A DNA stretch of 64,000 nucleotides. It comes from CAIWHR01 sp963734575 (GTDB taxonomy: Bacteria; Pseudomonadota; Gammaproteobacteria; Burkholderiales; Casimicrobiaceae). Each line of letters opens with the position of its first letter. Position 1 is the stretch's first letter. The position numbers and the translations under genes were made by a program. The DNA is taken from assembly GCA_963734575.1 (NCBI GenBank), contig CAVTHT010000003.1, positions 62,001 to 126,000 on the forward strand. The letters run 5' to 3'. Under the pieces are notes generated by a model. It had not been told where the DNA came from and did not search any database. It saw nothing but the letters and a program-made list of their open reading frames with translations. Below, one piece after another: positions 30,021-39,993 of the stretch.

Positions 30021-31148
30021 TCAGCGTGGTACCGCAGGCGCGATGTTCGCGTCGAGCTCGCGCCGGAGGAACTCATGGAAATGCTGCATTCCATCCTCCA
30101 GCGGCGACTGATACGGGCCTTCTTCGCTGCGCCCCTGCCGGTGCAACGCGTTGCGCCCGGCATCCATCCGCATGGCGATCTCGTCGTCCTCGACCGCGGT
30201 CTCCAGATACGCCGCCTGCTCCGCCTCGACGAACTCGCGCTCGAACAGCGCGATGTCCTCGGGATAGTAGAACTCGACGATATTCGTGGTCCTGTCGAGC
30301 CCGCGCGGGATCAGCGTGCTGACGATGAGTACGTGCGGGTACCACTCCAGCATGATGTTGGGGTAGTACACCATCCAGATCGCGCCGTACTTGGGCGTCT
30401 CGCCGCGGTGGCGGTAATACTCGAGCACGGCCTTGTGCCAGCGCTCGTAGGTCTTCGTGCCGGGCTTGGCCAGGCCGTTGTTGACGCCGACGGTCTGCAC
30501 GGAGAACCAGTCGCCAAACTGCCACTGCAGGTCGGCGCACGTCACGAACTGGCCGAGGCCCGGATGGAACGGCTGCACGTGATAGTCCTCGAGGTAGACT
30601 TCGATGAACGTCTTCCAGTTGTAATGGCAGTCCTTGATCTCGACCCGATCGAGCATGTAGTTCGAGAAGTCGAAATCCTCGAGCACGGAGAGTCCCGCGA
30701 GGTCGCGGCGCACGTCGCGCGGGCCATCGAACAGCAGGCCGTTCCAGTTCTGGAGCGGCGAGCGACCGAGGTTCAGGCACGGCTTGTCGGCGAAATGCGG
30801 CGCGCCGAGCAGCTCGCCCTTGAGATCGTAGGTCCAGCGATGGATCGGGCAGACGATGTTGCGCGCATTGCCGCGACCCTCGAGCATGATGGCCTGGCGA
30901 TGACGGCAGATGTTCGACAGGAGCTCGACGCCCTGTGCATTGCGCACGAGCACCTGCGCGTTGTCGCGCCACTCGAGAGCGTAGTAGTCGCCCGGATTGG
31001 GCACCATGAGCTCATGGCCGACGTACCCCGGGCCGCGCGGGAGCAGCAGCCGCTGCTCCGCCGCGTACACGGCGGGATCGCAATACCACGAGACAGGGAG
31101 CTGCGAAGACGCCGGACGCAGGCGCTTCGCGGTGGCGAGATCGGACAT
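30021..31148 (-). CDS. Rieske non-heme iron oxygenase, catalytic (alpha) subunit
   Basis: 375 residues. The Rieske [2Fe-2S] ligands are in CRHR (near residue 82) and CPIHRW (near residue 101); the mononuclear iron site is in EVYLEDYHVQPFHPGL near residue 190. This is the ring-hydroxylating or demethylating oxygenase alpha-subunit layout, without an adjacent reductase or ferredoxin. The cysteine spacing (C-x-H-x16-C-x2-H) is normal. Substrate unknown; single copies next to xseB-ispA-dxs occur in several Burkholderiales. It is divergent from xseB. Confidence 0.9.
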   Translation of the reverse strand: MSDLATAKRLRPASSQLPVSWYCDPAVYAAEQRLLLPRGPGYVGHELMVPNPGDYYALEWRDNAQVLVRNAQGVELLSNICRHRQAIMLEGRGNARNIVCPIHRWTYDLKGELLGAPHFADKPCLNLGRSPLQNWNGLLFDGPRDVRRDLAGLSVLEDFDFSNYMLDRVEIKDCHYNWKTFIEVYLEDYHVQPFHPGLGQFVTCADLQWQFGDWFSVQTVGVNNGLAKPGTKTYERWHKAVLEYYRHRGETPKYGAIWMVYYPNIMLEWYPHVLIVSTLIPRGLDRTTNIVEFYYPEDIALFEREFVEAEQAAYLETAVEDDEIAMRMDAGRNALHRQGRSEEGPYQSPLEDGMQHFHEFLRRELDANIAPAVPR

Positions 31149-31456
31149 CGGCCTATCCTTTCAATGCAGGTTCACCAACCCAACCCAACAACCCGGGACG
31201 AGCACTTGCGTGCTTTTTGCGTCGTTACCGCCCGGACCGCTTTGCTAAGTCGGCCGCACGAAGGACTTCGTGAAAGGCCGCGTCGTCAAAACATGCTAGT
31301 ATATAAGGCCTGCCGCAGCAAGGTCAACCGGCCTGTCCTATCGGCTTCGGCACCTCGTTTCCGGCCTTCGTCGGCACGCGCTGCTCGCGAGCAAGCTGCC
31401 GCGACCACTGCAATGCCGCTGTCGCCCCAGGCGATTCATTCCCGGGTGCCTACCCC
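31149..31456. other. divergent intergenic region between Rieske gene and xseB
   Basis: 308 bases without a supported gene. TGCTAGTATATAAGG at about 31294-31308 resembles an extended -10 for xseB on the plus strand; no good -35 was found. The bases near the Rieske start (31149-31175) include a pyrimidine-rich stretch read as its ribosome-binding region. Confidence 0.45.
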
Positions 31457-31696
31457 ATGACCGCAGATAGTCCCGCAAGTTTCGAAGCCGCGCTCGCCGA
31501 GCTCGAGAAGATCGTGGCGACGATGGAAGGCGGTCAGCTGCCGCTCAAGGAATCGCTCGCGGCTTACCGGCGCGGCGCCGAGCTCCTCGAGTACTGCCAG
31601 AATGCCCTGAAGGACGCGCAGCAACAGGTACAGGTGCTCGAGAAGGGCGTGTTGAAATGCTTCGATCCCGAGGTCCCCGAGCGCGATGAGCCCTGA
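31457..31696 (+). CDS. xseB: exodeoxyribonuclease VII small subunit
   Basis: 79 residues. The family core FEAALAELEKIVATMEGGQLPLKESLAAYRRGAELLEYCQNAL is complete. Binds XseA to form the single-strand-specific exonuclease VII; xseA is not in the window. It overlaps the ispA start by 11 bases, a standard xseB-ispA-dxs arrangement. Confidence 0.96.
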   Translation: MTADSPASFEAALAELEKIVATMEGGQLPLKESLAAYRRGAELLEYCQNALKDAQQQVQVLEKGVLKCFDPEVPERDEP

Positions 31697-32570
31697 TCTC
31701 GCGTGGCCGTCATGGGCGCAGGAACGGCAGCGGCGCATTGAGGGCGTGCTCGAGCGGGTTCTGCCGCGCGCCGGCACAACACCGCGCGACCTGCATGCCG
31801 CGATGCGCCATGCGGTCCTCGGCGGCGGCAAGCGCGTGCGGCCGTTGCTGGCCTATGCCGCCGGCGAGCTCGCCGGAGCACCGGTCGAGCGCGTGGACGC
31901 GGCCGCCGCGGCGGTGGAGATGATTCACGCCTATTCCCTCGTGCACGATGACCTGCCATGCATGGACGACGACGCGCTGCGGCGCGGCAAGCCCACCTGT
32001 CACGTGGCCTTCGGCGAGGCGACCGCACTGCTCGCCGGCGACGCGCTGCAGTCGCTCGCGTTCGCGGTGCTCGCAACGGCGCCGCTTCGTGATCCGGCGA
32101 GCGCTTGTGCGCTGCTGGCCGAGAGTGCCGGTGCCGCCGGCATGGCCGGGGGCCAGGCGATCGACCTTGCGGCCGTCGGGAACGCGTTGAGCGTGCACGA
32201 GCTCGAGACGATGCATCGCATGAAGACGGGCGCACTCATCCGCGCGGCGGTGCGACTCGGCGCGAGCGCCGGCACGTCCGGGCGCGATCTGGACGAGGCA
32301 CTCGACCGCTATGCCTCTGCCGCGGGCCTTGCCTTCCAGGTCGTGGACGACGTGCTCGACGTCGAGGGCTCCTCGGCGTCGCTCGGCAAGACGGCAGGCA
32401 AGGACGCGCGACAGGGCAAGCCGACGTTCGTCTCGCTGCTGGGCATCGATAGTGCCCGGGCGCGGGCCAGCGCGTTACGCGACGAGGCGCACGCGGCGCT
32501 CGAACCTTTCGGCGCCACCGCGACGCGACTTTGCGAGCTCGCCGACTGGATCGTGGACAGGACGCACTGA
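31686..32570 (+). CDS. ispA: (2E,6E)-farnesyl diphosphate synthase
   Basis: 294 residues. Chain elongation of isopentenyl diphosphate with DMAPP/GPP to farnesyl diphosphate. The first aspartate-rich motif is DDLPCMDDD (near residue 88) and the second DDVLD (near residue 228); GGGKRVRPLL binds substrate. The two-residue insertion in the first motif (DDxxxxDD) is the type II bacterial FPPS hallmark. Its stop overlaps the dxs start (TGATG). Confidence 0.95.
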   Translation: MSPDLAWPSWAQERQRRIEGVLERVLPRAGTTPRDLHAAMRHAVLGGGKRVRPLLAYAAGELAGAPVERVDAAAAAVEMIHAYSLVHDDLPCMDDDALRRGKPTCHVAFGEATALLAGDALQSLAFAVLATAPLRDPASACALLAESAGAAGMAGGQAIDLAAVGNALSVHELETMHRMKTGALIRAAVRLGASAGTSGRDLDEALDRYASAAGLAFQVVDDVLDVEGSSASLGKTAGKDARQGKPTFVSLLGIDSARARASALRDEAHAALEPFGATATRLCELADWIVDRTH

Positions 32571-34459
32571 TGTACCCGCTGCTCGAGACCATCGACGATC
32601 CTGCTGCGCTGCGCGCCCTCGACCGGTCCGTCCTGCCGCAGCTTGCGCGCGAGTTGCGTGCCTTCCTGCTCGAATCCGTCGCGAAGACGGGCGGTCACCT
32701 CTCCTCGAATCTCGGCACGGTCGAGCTCGCGATCGCCCTGCACTACGTGTTCAACACGCCGCGCGATCGCCTCGTGTGGGACGTCGGTCACCAGACGTAC
32801 GCGCACAAGATCCTCACCGGGCGGCGTGCGGCGATGGCTCGCCTGCGCATGGAGGGTGGGCCGTCCGGGTTTCCGCGCCGCACCGAGAGCGAGTACGACA
32901 CCTTCGGCACGGCGCATTCGTCGACGTCGATCTCCGCTGCGCTCGGGATGGCGATCGCCGCACAGCGCAAGGGCGAATCGCGCAAGGCTGTGGCCGTGAT
33001 CGGCGACGGCGCCATGAGCGCGGGGATGGCATTCGAGGCGCTGAACAACGCGGGCGCTGCGGGCGCCGACCTCCTGGTGATCCTCAACGACAACGACATG
33101 TCGATCTCGGAGCCGGTCGGCGCGCTGAACAACTATCTGGCGCGGCTGCTGTCGGGGCGCCTGTACAACTACGTGCGGCGCGGCAGCAAGGAGATGCTGG
33201 CGAAGCTGCCGCCCGTGAAGGAGCTCGCCCGCCGCTGGGAAGAGCACATGAAGGGCATGGTGCTTCCCGGCACGCTGTTCGAGGAGTTCGGCTTCAACTA
33301 CATCGGACCGATCGACGGCCACGACCTCGAGACGCTGGTGCCCACGCTCGCCAACGTGCGCGACCTCAAGGGACCGCAGCTCCTGCACGTGATGACCCGC
33401 AAGGGTTATGGCTATGCCCGCGCCGAGGATGATCCGATCCTGTATCACGGCGTCACGGCGTTCGACCCGGTGCCCGGGATCATCGCGAAGAAGCCGGGCA
33501 AGCCTTCGTACACCCAGGTGTTCGGCGACTGGCTGTGCGACATGGCCGCGCGCGATCCGCGTCTCGTCGGGATCACGCCCGCGATGCGTGAAGGCTCGGG
33601 GATGGTGCGGTTCTCGCAGGAATATCCCGACCGCTTCTTCGACGTCGGCATCGCGGAGCAGCACGCGCTGACGTTTGCTGCGGGTCTCGCCTGCGAGGGC
33701 ATGAAACCCGTGGTCGCGATCTATTCGACGTTCCTGCAGCGGGCCTACGACCAGCTCGTGCACGACATCGCCCTGCAGCAGCTCCCCGTCGTGTTCGCGA
33801 TCGATCGGGCCGGCGTGGTGGGGGCCGACGGCGCGACGCACATCGGCGCCTACGACCTGTCGTACCTGCGCTGCCTGCCCCACATGACGATCATGGCCGC
33901 GGCGGACGAGAACGAATGCCGGCAGATGCTGTACACCGCGTTCACGCTCGATGGTCCGGCGGCCGTGCGGTATCCGCGCGGCAGCGGGCCGGGTGTGGCC
34001 ATGGCAGCGGACATGACGGCGCTGCCGATCGGCCGCGCGGAAGTGCGGCGCGAATCGCGGCGGCGCGGGCAGCGCATCGCCATCCTCGCCTTCGGAAGCA
34101 TGGTTGCGCCGTCGCTCGCAGCGGGCGACGAGATCGACGCAACCGTCGTCAACATGCGGTTCGTGAAGCCCCTCGACATCGAGCTCGTGCTGGAGCTTGC
34201 CGCATCGCACGATGGCCTCGTCACGGTCGAGGAGAACGTAGTCATGGGCGGTGCCGGCAGCGCCGTGGCCGAGGCGCTGTCGGCGCACGGTGTCACCGTG
34301 CCCATGCTGCATCTCGGCCTGCCCGACGAGTTCCTCGATCATGGCGACCCGGCGCGGATCCTTGCTACCTGCGGGCTGGACGCCGCGGGCATCGCCGCGG
34401 CCGTGCACCGGCGCTTCGGGCAGCGCCGACTCGATAGCGTTCCGAAGCCTGCGGCATAA
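32570..34459 (+). CDS. dxs: 1-deoxy-D-xylulose-5-phosphate synthase
   Basis: 629 residues (E. coli 620). Thiamine-diphosphate enzyme condensing pyruvate and glyceraldehyde 3-phosphate, the first DXP-pathway step. The ThDP motif GDGAMSAGMAFEALNNAG is near residue 145, with WDVGHQTYAHKIL upstream and the transketolase pyrimidine-binding domain (DVGIAEQHALTFAAGL near residue 360). The ATG at 32570 overlaps the ispA stop, so the two isoprenoid genes are coupled. Confidence 0.97.
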   Translation: MYPLLETIDDPAALRALDRSVLPQLARELRAFLLESVAKTGGHLSSNLGTVELAIALHYVFNTPRDRLVWDVGHQTYAHKILTGRRAAMARLRMEGGPSGFPRRTESEYDTFGTAHSSTSISAALGMAIAAQRKGESRKAVAVIGDGAMSAGMAFEALNNAGAAGADLLVILNDNDMSISEPVGALNNYLARLLSGRLYNYVRRGSKEMLAKLPPVKELARRWEEHMKGMVLPGTLFEEFGFNYIGPIDGHDLETLVPTLANVRDLKGPQLLHVMTRKGYGYARAEDDPILYHGVTAFDPVPGIIAKKPGKPSYTQVFGDWLCDMAARDPRLVGITPAMREGSGMVRFSQEYPDRFFDVGIAEQHALTFAAGLACEGMKPVVAIYSTFLQRAYDQLVHDIALQQLPVVFAIDRAGVVGADGATHIGAYDLSYLRCLPHMTIMAAADENECRQMLYTAFTLDGPAAVRYPRGSGPGVAMAADMTALPIGRAEVRRESRRRGQRIAILAFGSMVAPSLAAGDEIDATVVNMRFVKPLDIELVLELAASHDGLVTVEENVVMGGAGSAVAEALSAHGVTVPMLHLGLPDEFLDHGDPARILATCGLDAAGIAAAVHRRFGQRRLDSVPKPAA

Positions 34460-34499
34460 TGGAGAGCATGCAGCGCCTCACCCTGCATGCGACGTCACC

Positions 34500-35318
34500 A
34501 TGAACCGACCCGAGCAGCCCGCCATTCTCTTTCCCATCGCCGACGTGCAGTCCGCCGCCGACGACCGCGAGCTCGCCATCGACCAGGTCGGGATCAAGGG
34601 CCTGCGTTATCCGGTGCAGTTCGCCGACGGCGATGGTGCCGCGCAGCCGACGATCGCCGCGTGCAACGTCTACGTGCGCCTGCCCGAGGATCGCAAGGGC
34701 ACGCACATGTCGCGCCTCGTGGCCCTGCTGGAATCGCGCAGCGCGCCCGGAGAGCCGCCGCTCACGGTCGCCAACCTGCGCAACCTGCTCGAGGCGCTGG
34801 TCGTGCTGCTCGAGGCTCCGGGGGGGCGCATCGAGCTCGCCTTTCCGTTCTTCATGCGCAAGACCGCGCCCGTATCCGGCGTGGCGAGCCTGCTCGACTA
34901 CGAGGCGCGGCTCATCGGCGAACTCGACGATGGCGTGTATCGCCAGACGGTGAGCGTGGCGACGCCCGTCACGTCGCTGTGTCCCTGCTCGAAGGAGATC
35001 TCCGAGTACGGCGCACACAACCAGCGGTCTCTCATCACGATCACCGCGCGCGAGCGCGAGCCCGTCACGCTGACCGAGCTCATCCGCATCGCCGAGGACG
35101 AGGCATCCTGCGAGCTCTACGGCATCCTCAAGCGCGCGGACGAGAAATACGTGACCGAGCGCGCGTACAACAATCCGCGGTTCGTCGAGGACCTCGTGCG
35201 TGGCGTCGCCGGGCGCCTGCTCGCGGATGCGCGGATCGAGGCCTTCGCCGTCGAGGCCGAGAACTACGAGTCGATCCACAACCACTCCGCGTACGCACGC
35301 ATTGCACGCGGGCTGTAG
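34500..35318 (+). CDS. folE2: GTP cyclohydrolase FolE2
   Basis: 272 residues. Converts GTP to dihydroneopterin triphosphate for folate and related pathways. The conserved cysteine block VTSLCPCSKEISEYGAHNQR (near residue 160) and the glutamate-rich DEASCELYGILKRADEKYVTERAYNNPRFVED are diagnostic of the type IB enzyme, which tolerates metals other than zinc and is often Zur-controlled. The start ATG 34500 follows a short spacer after dxs. No Zur box was recognised. Confidence 0.95.
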   Translation: MNRPEQPAILFPIADVQSAADDRELAIDQVGIKGLRYPVQFADGDGAAQPTIAACNVYVRLPEDRKGTHMSRLVALLESRSAPGEPPLTVANLRNLLEALVVLLEAPGGRIELAFPFFMRKTAPVSGVASLLDYEARLIGELDDGVYRQTVSVATPVTSLCPCSKEISEYGAHNQRSLITITAREREPVTLTELIRIAEDEASCELYGILKRADEKYVTERAYNNPRFVEDLVRGVAGRLLADARIEAFAVEAENYESIHNHSAYARIARGL

Positions 35319-35345
35319 CTTGCCTGGGCGGTCGAGCCGCGCCCG

Positions 35346-37370
35346 TCATTCTCCCAGCAGAATCCTTCCCAGGAAGCGCACGAGCGTCGCGAAATAGAAG
35401 TCCGCGTTGGCCTTGCGCGCGAAGCCGTGGCCTTCATCGTCGGCGAGGATGTACCACACCGGTACGCCCTTGCCGGTCACCGTGGCGACGATCTGCTCCG
35501 CTTCGGTGTACGGCACGCGCGGGTCGTTGCGTCCGTGCGCCACCAGCAGCGGCTTGCTGATCCGCTCGGCATTGGTCACCGGCGAGATCCGCGTCAGGAA
35601 CTCGCGCATGGCGGGATCGCGCTCGTCACCGTACTCGACGCGGCGGAGATCGCGACGATAGCTTTCGGTGCGCTCGAGAAACGTCACGAAGTTGGCGATC
35701 CCGACCACGTCGACGGCGCCGGCGATCCGGTCCGCATAGTGCGTGGCGACGGCGAGGCTCATGTAGCCGCCATAGCTGCCGCCCACGACGGCGACGCGCG
35801 TCGGGTCGAGGTCCGGCTGGGTCGCGATCCAGTCGAGGAGGGCGCCGATGTCCTTCACCGAGTCCTCGCGGTGGCGCGCATCGTCGAGCGCGAGGAACGA
35901 CTTGCCGTAGCCGGCCGACCCGCGAACGTTCGGCTCGATCAGCGCGATCCCCATCTCGTCGACGAGATAGTTGCCGCGTCCGAGGAATCCCGGACGGGCC
36001 TGGGCCTCGGGTCCGCCGTGGATCTGGATCAGCACCGGGCGCGGGCGCTGGAACGTGCGTGGCGGCTTGGTGATGAAGCCCGGAATGCTGCGTCCGTCGA
36101 AGCTCGACCAGGTGATCGGGAGGGGCTGCTGGAAGCGGCTGGCATCGAGCCCCGGCACCCTGGATTCGGTCCAGCGCTGCAGGCGATTGCTGCGCACGTC
36201 GAGCACCCACACGTCGCCGGGACTTTGCGGCGAGTTGACGTTGAGCGCGAGGTCGCGGCTATTGTCGTGCCACACCGCATCGGAAACGGTGCCCACGGGC
36301 AGCGCCGGCGTCGCTTTCTGCCGGCGCGTCAGGGCGTCGTAGAGACGCAGCACGCCGATGCCGTTCTCGTTGGTGATGACCGCCAGCGTGCGGGCGTCGG
36401 GTGAGAGTGCGATGCGATCGACATCCCAGTTTGCCGGCTCGCCGAAGTACACAAGCCTTCCCGACTTGAGGTCCAGCAGGGCAAGGCGCGCGAACTCGCC
36501 GTCGCGGTCGGTCGCGAGGAAGAGGCCGCGCCCGTCGCGCGTGAACGCGGGTGCGGCGGACGCAACGCGCTCGCCGGCGTAGTGACTGTCGAGCACGCGC
36601 CGCCGCTCGCCGGTGCGCGCGTCCATGATCCACACCGCCGATTCGTTCGCCGAGATCTGCTCCGTCATGGCGAGCCGCCGGTCGTCGAGCGAAAAGGCGA
36701 ACTCGCCCCAGCCCGTTCCGGGTAGGCTCGGCAGCGATCGCGACTGCTCCGGATGGAAGGGATCGAGCAGCGTGAGATGGGTGACGACCTCGTCCCGCCT
36801 GCCGGTCTTGTCGAGGTCGAGCGATGCGACGAGCAGCCGGTCCCGCGCGTGCGTGATCGCAGCGACCGAATGCCGGCGCCGCGGATCGGTGAGCAGCGCC
36901 GGCTGCGTGCTGCCCGGATCGTGGCGATAGAGCTGCGTCTGCTCGTTACCGCCGCTGTCGTGCGCCACCAGCAGGGTATCCGGACGCGCCGCGAGATAGA
37001 AGCCGCGCCGCACGGGGTCGGCCCCCGACGTGAGCTGCGCCGGCGTCGCGCCCGGACTGCGCACGCGATGCAGCTGCACGGTGTTGCCGGCCCGCGTCGC
37101 GACCACCAGCTCGCGACGTGTCGGATGCCACGAGACGGCGCTGCGCGGCGTGAACTGCGTGTACGGGGCGATGCGCTCGCCAATGGACCGTGGGATCGGT
37201 GGCACGCCCGCGAGATGCAAATTGGCGTTCGGCACGAGCGCAGCGTCGCTATCCGGTGCAGCCGCCGGCGACGGGGCCGCGAGGCCGAGCAGCAGGGCCA
37301 GCGTGGCGATCGCATGCGTCACCCGGGCGATGCTCGTGTGCTGTTCGTCCGGCGGGCGTCGTTTCGTCAT
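35346..37370 (-). CDS. S9 family peptidase (prolyl oligopeptidase type), exported
   Basis: 674 residues. An N-terminal signal (ATLALLLGLAAPSPAAA, ending near residue 38) precedes a seven-bladed beta-propeller-like region of about 370 residues and a C-terminal alpha/beta-hydrolase domain. Catalytic residues: serine in GGSYGGYMS (near residue 515), aspartate in HGRNDPRVP and histidine in DEGHGF near the C-terminus. IHGGPEAQARP forms the oxyanion region. A periplasmic dipeptidyl or acylaminoacyl peptidase is likely; specificity cannot be set. Convergent with folE2 at 27 bases. Confidence 0.9.
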   Translation of the reverse strand: MTKRRPPDEQHTSIARVTHAIATLALLLGLAAPSPAAAPDSDAALVPNANLHLAGVPPIPRSIGERIAPYTQFTPRSAVSWHPTRRELVVATRAGNTVQLHRVRSPGATPAQLTSGADPVRRGFYLAARPDTLLVAHDSGGNEQTQLYRHDPGSTQPALLTDPRRRHSVAAITHARDRLLVASLDLDKTGRRDEVVTHLTLLDPFHPEQSRSLPSLPGTGWGEFAFSLDDRRLAMTEQISANESAVWIMDARTGERRRVLDSHYAGERVASAAPAFTRDGRGLFLATDRDGEFARLALLDLKSGRLVYFGEPANWDVDRIALSPDARTLAVITNENGIGVLRLYDALTRRQKATPALPVGTVSDAVWHDNSRDLALNVNSPQSPGDVWVLDVRSNRLQRWTESRVPGLDASRFQQPLPITWSSFDGRSIPGFITKPPRTFQRPRPVLIQIHGGPEAQARPGFLGRGNYLVDEMGIALIEPNVRGSAGYGKSFLALDDARHREDSVKDIGALLDWIATQPDLDPTRVAVVGGSYGGYMSLAVATHYADRIAGAVDVVGIANFVTFLERTESYRRDLRRVEYGDERDPAMREFLTRISPVTNAERISKPLLVAHGRNDPRVPYTEAEQIVATVTGKGVPVWYILADDEGHGFARKANADFYFATLVRFLGRILLGE

Positions 37371-37478
37371 TGCTGCATCCTTTGCGAATGTGAATCGCCG
37401 TCGATCCTGACGGACCCCGCGCAGCGATGCCACGCGGGCGGCTGTAAAATGACCACTTTGGCGGGTTGCGGTTCGCCG

Positions 37479-38192
37479 ATGAAACCAGTCGCCATCTTCC
37501 GTTTCTCGCCCACCGAAGGTCCCGCGTACTTTGCCGAATGGCTGCGTGCGCACGCCATTCCCTGGGAACTCATTGAAATCGATACGGGCATGCCCGTGCC
37601 GGCGGACCCGCATGCATTCTCCGGCATCGGCATGATGGGCGGACCCATGGGCGCCAATGATCCGCTGCCGTGGATCGAGCCGCTATGCAGACTGCTGCGC
37701 GATGCAGTCGACGCGCGCGTGCCGGTGATCGGCCACTGCCTCGGCGGGCAGCTGCTGGCGCGCGCTCTGGGTGGCGCCGTGACGCGCGCGGCGCGGCCGG
37801 AGATCGGGTGGAGCGAGGTGCAGGTGGAGGACGCGGCCGATGCCTCCTGGTTCGGCGGCCGCCGCCGCTTCACGTCGTTCCAGTGGCATTACGACACGTT
37901 CGCGCTGCCCCCCGCGGCCACGCGGGTGCTGCGCAACGACGTGGTTGCCAACCAGGCGTACGTGGTCGACGACCGCCACATCGGGATGCAGTGCCACGTC
38001 GAGATGACGCGCGACCTCGTGCAGACGTGGTGCGACGTCGGAAAAGCGGAGTTGCCGGCGCAATCCGTCGATGCGGTGCAAAGCGCGTCCGACATCCAGC
38101 ACGATCTCGACGCGCGTCTTGCCGAGCTGCAGCGCATCGCCGCGGCCGTTTACGAACGCTGGGCGCAGGGCCTTCCACGGAGCATCGAGTGA
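37479..38192 (+). CDS. class I glutamine amidotransferase-like protein
   Basis: 237 residues. The nucleophile elbow is VIGHCLGGQLLARALG (cysteine near residue 84) and the C-terminal acid-base pair appears in GMQCHVEMT. The stand-alone GATase1 form resembles YfeJ-type or gamma-glutamyl hydrolase-like proteins rather than a synthase subunit. ATG 37479 (MKPVAIFRFS) is chosen over ATG 37449, whose extra 10 residues look unrelated. A TAAAAT box at about 37445-37450 may be a -10. The TGA stop overlaps the GTG start of mutL. Confidence 0.85.
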   Translation: MKPVAIFRFSPTEGPAYFAEWLRAHAIPWELIEIDTGMPVPADPHAFSGIGMMGGPMGANDPLPWIEPLCRLLRDAVDARVPVIGHCLGGQLLARALGGAVTRAARPEIGWSEVQVEDAADASWFGGRRRFTSFQWHYDTFALPPAATRVLRNDVVANQAYVVDDRHIGMQCHVEMTRDLVQTWCDVGKAELPAQSVDAVQSASDIQHDLDARLAELQRIAAAVYERWAQGLPRSIE

Positions 38193-39976
38193 GCGCGATC
38201 CGCGCGTTGCCCGATCACGTCATCAACCAGATCGCCGCCGGCGAGGTGGTGGAGCGTCCCGCCGCGGCACTCAAGGAGCTGCTGGAGAACGCGCTCGACG
38301 CGCAGGCGACGCAGATCGACGTGGACGTTGCGGGCGGCGGCATCCAGCGCATCCGCGTCGCGGACAACGGCGCCGGGATCGACCGCGAGGAGCTCCGTCT
38401 GGCCGTCGAGCGCCACGCCACGTCCAAGCTCGCATCGGCCGAGGACCTCGAAGCGATCGGCACGCTCGGCTTCCGCGGCGAGGCGCTCGCCTCGATCGCC
38501 GCGGTGTCGCGTTTCGCCCTCACGTCGCGCGCCCGCGGCAAGCCCCACGCATGGCGCCTCGAGGTCGATGGCGGCACGACGGGTGCGACGCTGCCTGCGG
38601 CGCTGGCAGCCGGGACCACGGTCACCGTTCAGGAGCTCTACTTCAACACGCCCGCACGGCGCAAGTTCCTGCGCACGGAGGCCACCGAATGGGGCCATTG
38701 CGAGGAGGCGTTCCGGCGCATCGCGCTCGCCCACCCCGACGTCGGCTTCACCTTGCAGCACAACGGGCGCGTGATCCATCGGCTGCTGGCCGAGGGACGC
38801 CGGGCGCGGGTGCAGGCCCTGCTCGGCGATGCGTTCGTGCACGCCGCGGCCGCGGTGGACGCGAGCGCCGGCCCGTTGCGCCTGGCCGGGTTCGCCGCGC
38901 GGCCCGCCTACGCGGCACAGGCCGGTGGCCAGTACATCTTCGTGAACGGACGATTCGTGCGCGACCGGCTGCTCGCGCATGCGTTGCGCGACGCCTATCG
39001 TGACATCCTCCATCACGACCGGCAGCCGTCGTACGCGCTCTGGCTCGAGCTGCCGGCGCGATTGGTGGACGTCAACGTGCATCCGCAGAAGACCGAGGTG
39101 CGCTTCCGCGAGTCGGGCGCAGTGCATCAGTTCGTCCGCCACGCCGTGCAGCGCGCGCTGGCGGTGACCGGGGCCGAACAACCTGCGGCTTCCGCCGCCG
39201 AGAAGCTCGGGCTCGCGGCCGCGCGCGTGCCGCCGCTCGCGGCGGTGGGTGACGACGACGTGATGGTCGCCGCGCAGGTCGGACGGCAGGTCGCGATGCC
39301 ACTGCACGCCGGAGAGCCGGCGCCGTTCTACGCTGCACTGTTCGGCGCGCGTCCACAGCCGCCGTCGCCGTCGGCCGAGGTGCACGACGACAGCGAGCAT
39401 CCGCTGGGTTTCGCTCTCGCGCAGCTCCACGGCATCTACATCCTCGCCCAGAACCGCACCGGTCTCGTTCTCGTCGACATGCACGCGGCGCATGAACGCA
39501 TCGTCTACGAGCGCCTGAAGAGCGCGCTCGATGCGCGCATGCCCGTGCAGCCGCTGCTGATGCCGGCGACGTTCGCCGCGTCCTCGCTCGAGATGGCAGC
39601 GGTGGAGGAACATGGCGCGGCACTGGACGAGCTTGGCTTTGCCATCACCGCCGTCGGTCCCGGGACGCTTGCGGTGCGCGGCATCCCGGCGCCGCTTGCC
39701 GACGCGGATGCCGCAACGCTCGCACGTGCGGTGCTGCACGACCTGCGGGAGTTCGGCGGCAGCGACGTGCTCGCAGCCCACCGTGACGAGCTCCTGTCGG
39801 GCATGGCGTGCCATGGCGCCGTGCGCGCCAACCGCAGCCTTTCCGTCGCGGAGATGAACGGCTTGCTGCGCGACATGGAAGCGACCGAACGCGCCGGCCA
39901 GTGCAATCATGGCCGTCCCACCTGGTACCAGCTCGGCCTCGCGGATCTCGATCGCCTGTTCCAGCGCGGGCGCTGA
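38189..39976 (+). CDS. mutL: DNA mismatch repair protein MutL
   Basis: 595 residues from GTG 38189. The GHKL ATPase motifs are intact: NQIAAGEVVERP, LKELLENALDA, DNGAGID and GTLGFRGEALASIAAVS. The C-terminal endonuclease motif reads DMHAAHERIVYE, matching D-x-H-A-x2-E-x4-E of nicking MutL proteins with methionine in place of the common glutamine, and ACHGAVRANR and CNHGRPTW complete the metal site. No mutH is seen, consistent with a nicking MutL. miaA follows after a 160-base repeat-containing gap. Confidence 0.96.
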   Translation: MSAIRALPDHVINQIAAGEVVERPAAALKELLENALDAQATQIDVDVAGGGIQRIRVADNGAGIDREELRLAVERHATSKLASAEDLEAIGTLGFRGEALASIAAVSRFALTSRARGKPHAWRLEVDGGTTGATLPAALAAGTTVTVQELYFNTPARRKFLRTEATEWGHCEEAFRRIALAHPDVGFTLQHNGRVIHRLLAEGRRARVQALLGDAFVHAAAAVDASAGPLRLAGFAARPAYAAQAGGQYIFVNGRFVRDRLLAHALRDAYRDILHHDRQPSYALWLELPARLVDVNVHPQKTEVRFRESGAVHQFVRHAVQRALAVTGAEQPAASAAEKLGLAAARVPPLAAVGDDDVMVAAQVGRQVAMPLHAGEPAPFYAALFGARPQPPSPSAEVHDDSEHPLGFALAQLHGIYILAQNRTGLVLVDMHAAHERIVYERLKSALDARMPVQPLLMPATFAASSLEMAAVEEHGAALDELGFAITAVGPGTLAVRGIPAPLADADAATLARAVLHDLREFGGSDVLAAHRDELLSGMACHGAVRANRSLSVAEMNGLLRDMEATERAGQCNHGRPTWYQLGLADLDRLFQRGR

Positions 39977-39993
39977 TGCGCTGCGTTTGCAGG

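Noticed and set aside
32309..34408. Long minus-strand frame opposite ispA/dxs
   Set aside because: Shadow of dxs; composition rich in His/Arg/Val typical of reverse-frame translation, no domain pattern.
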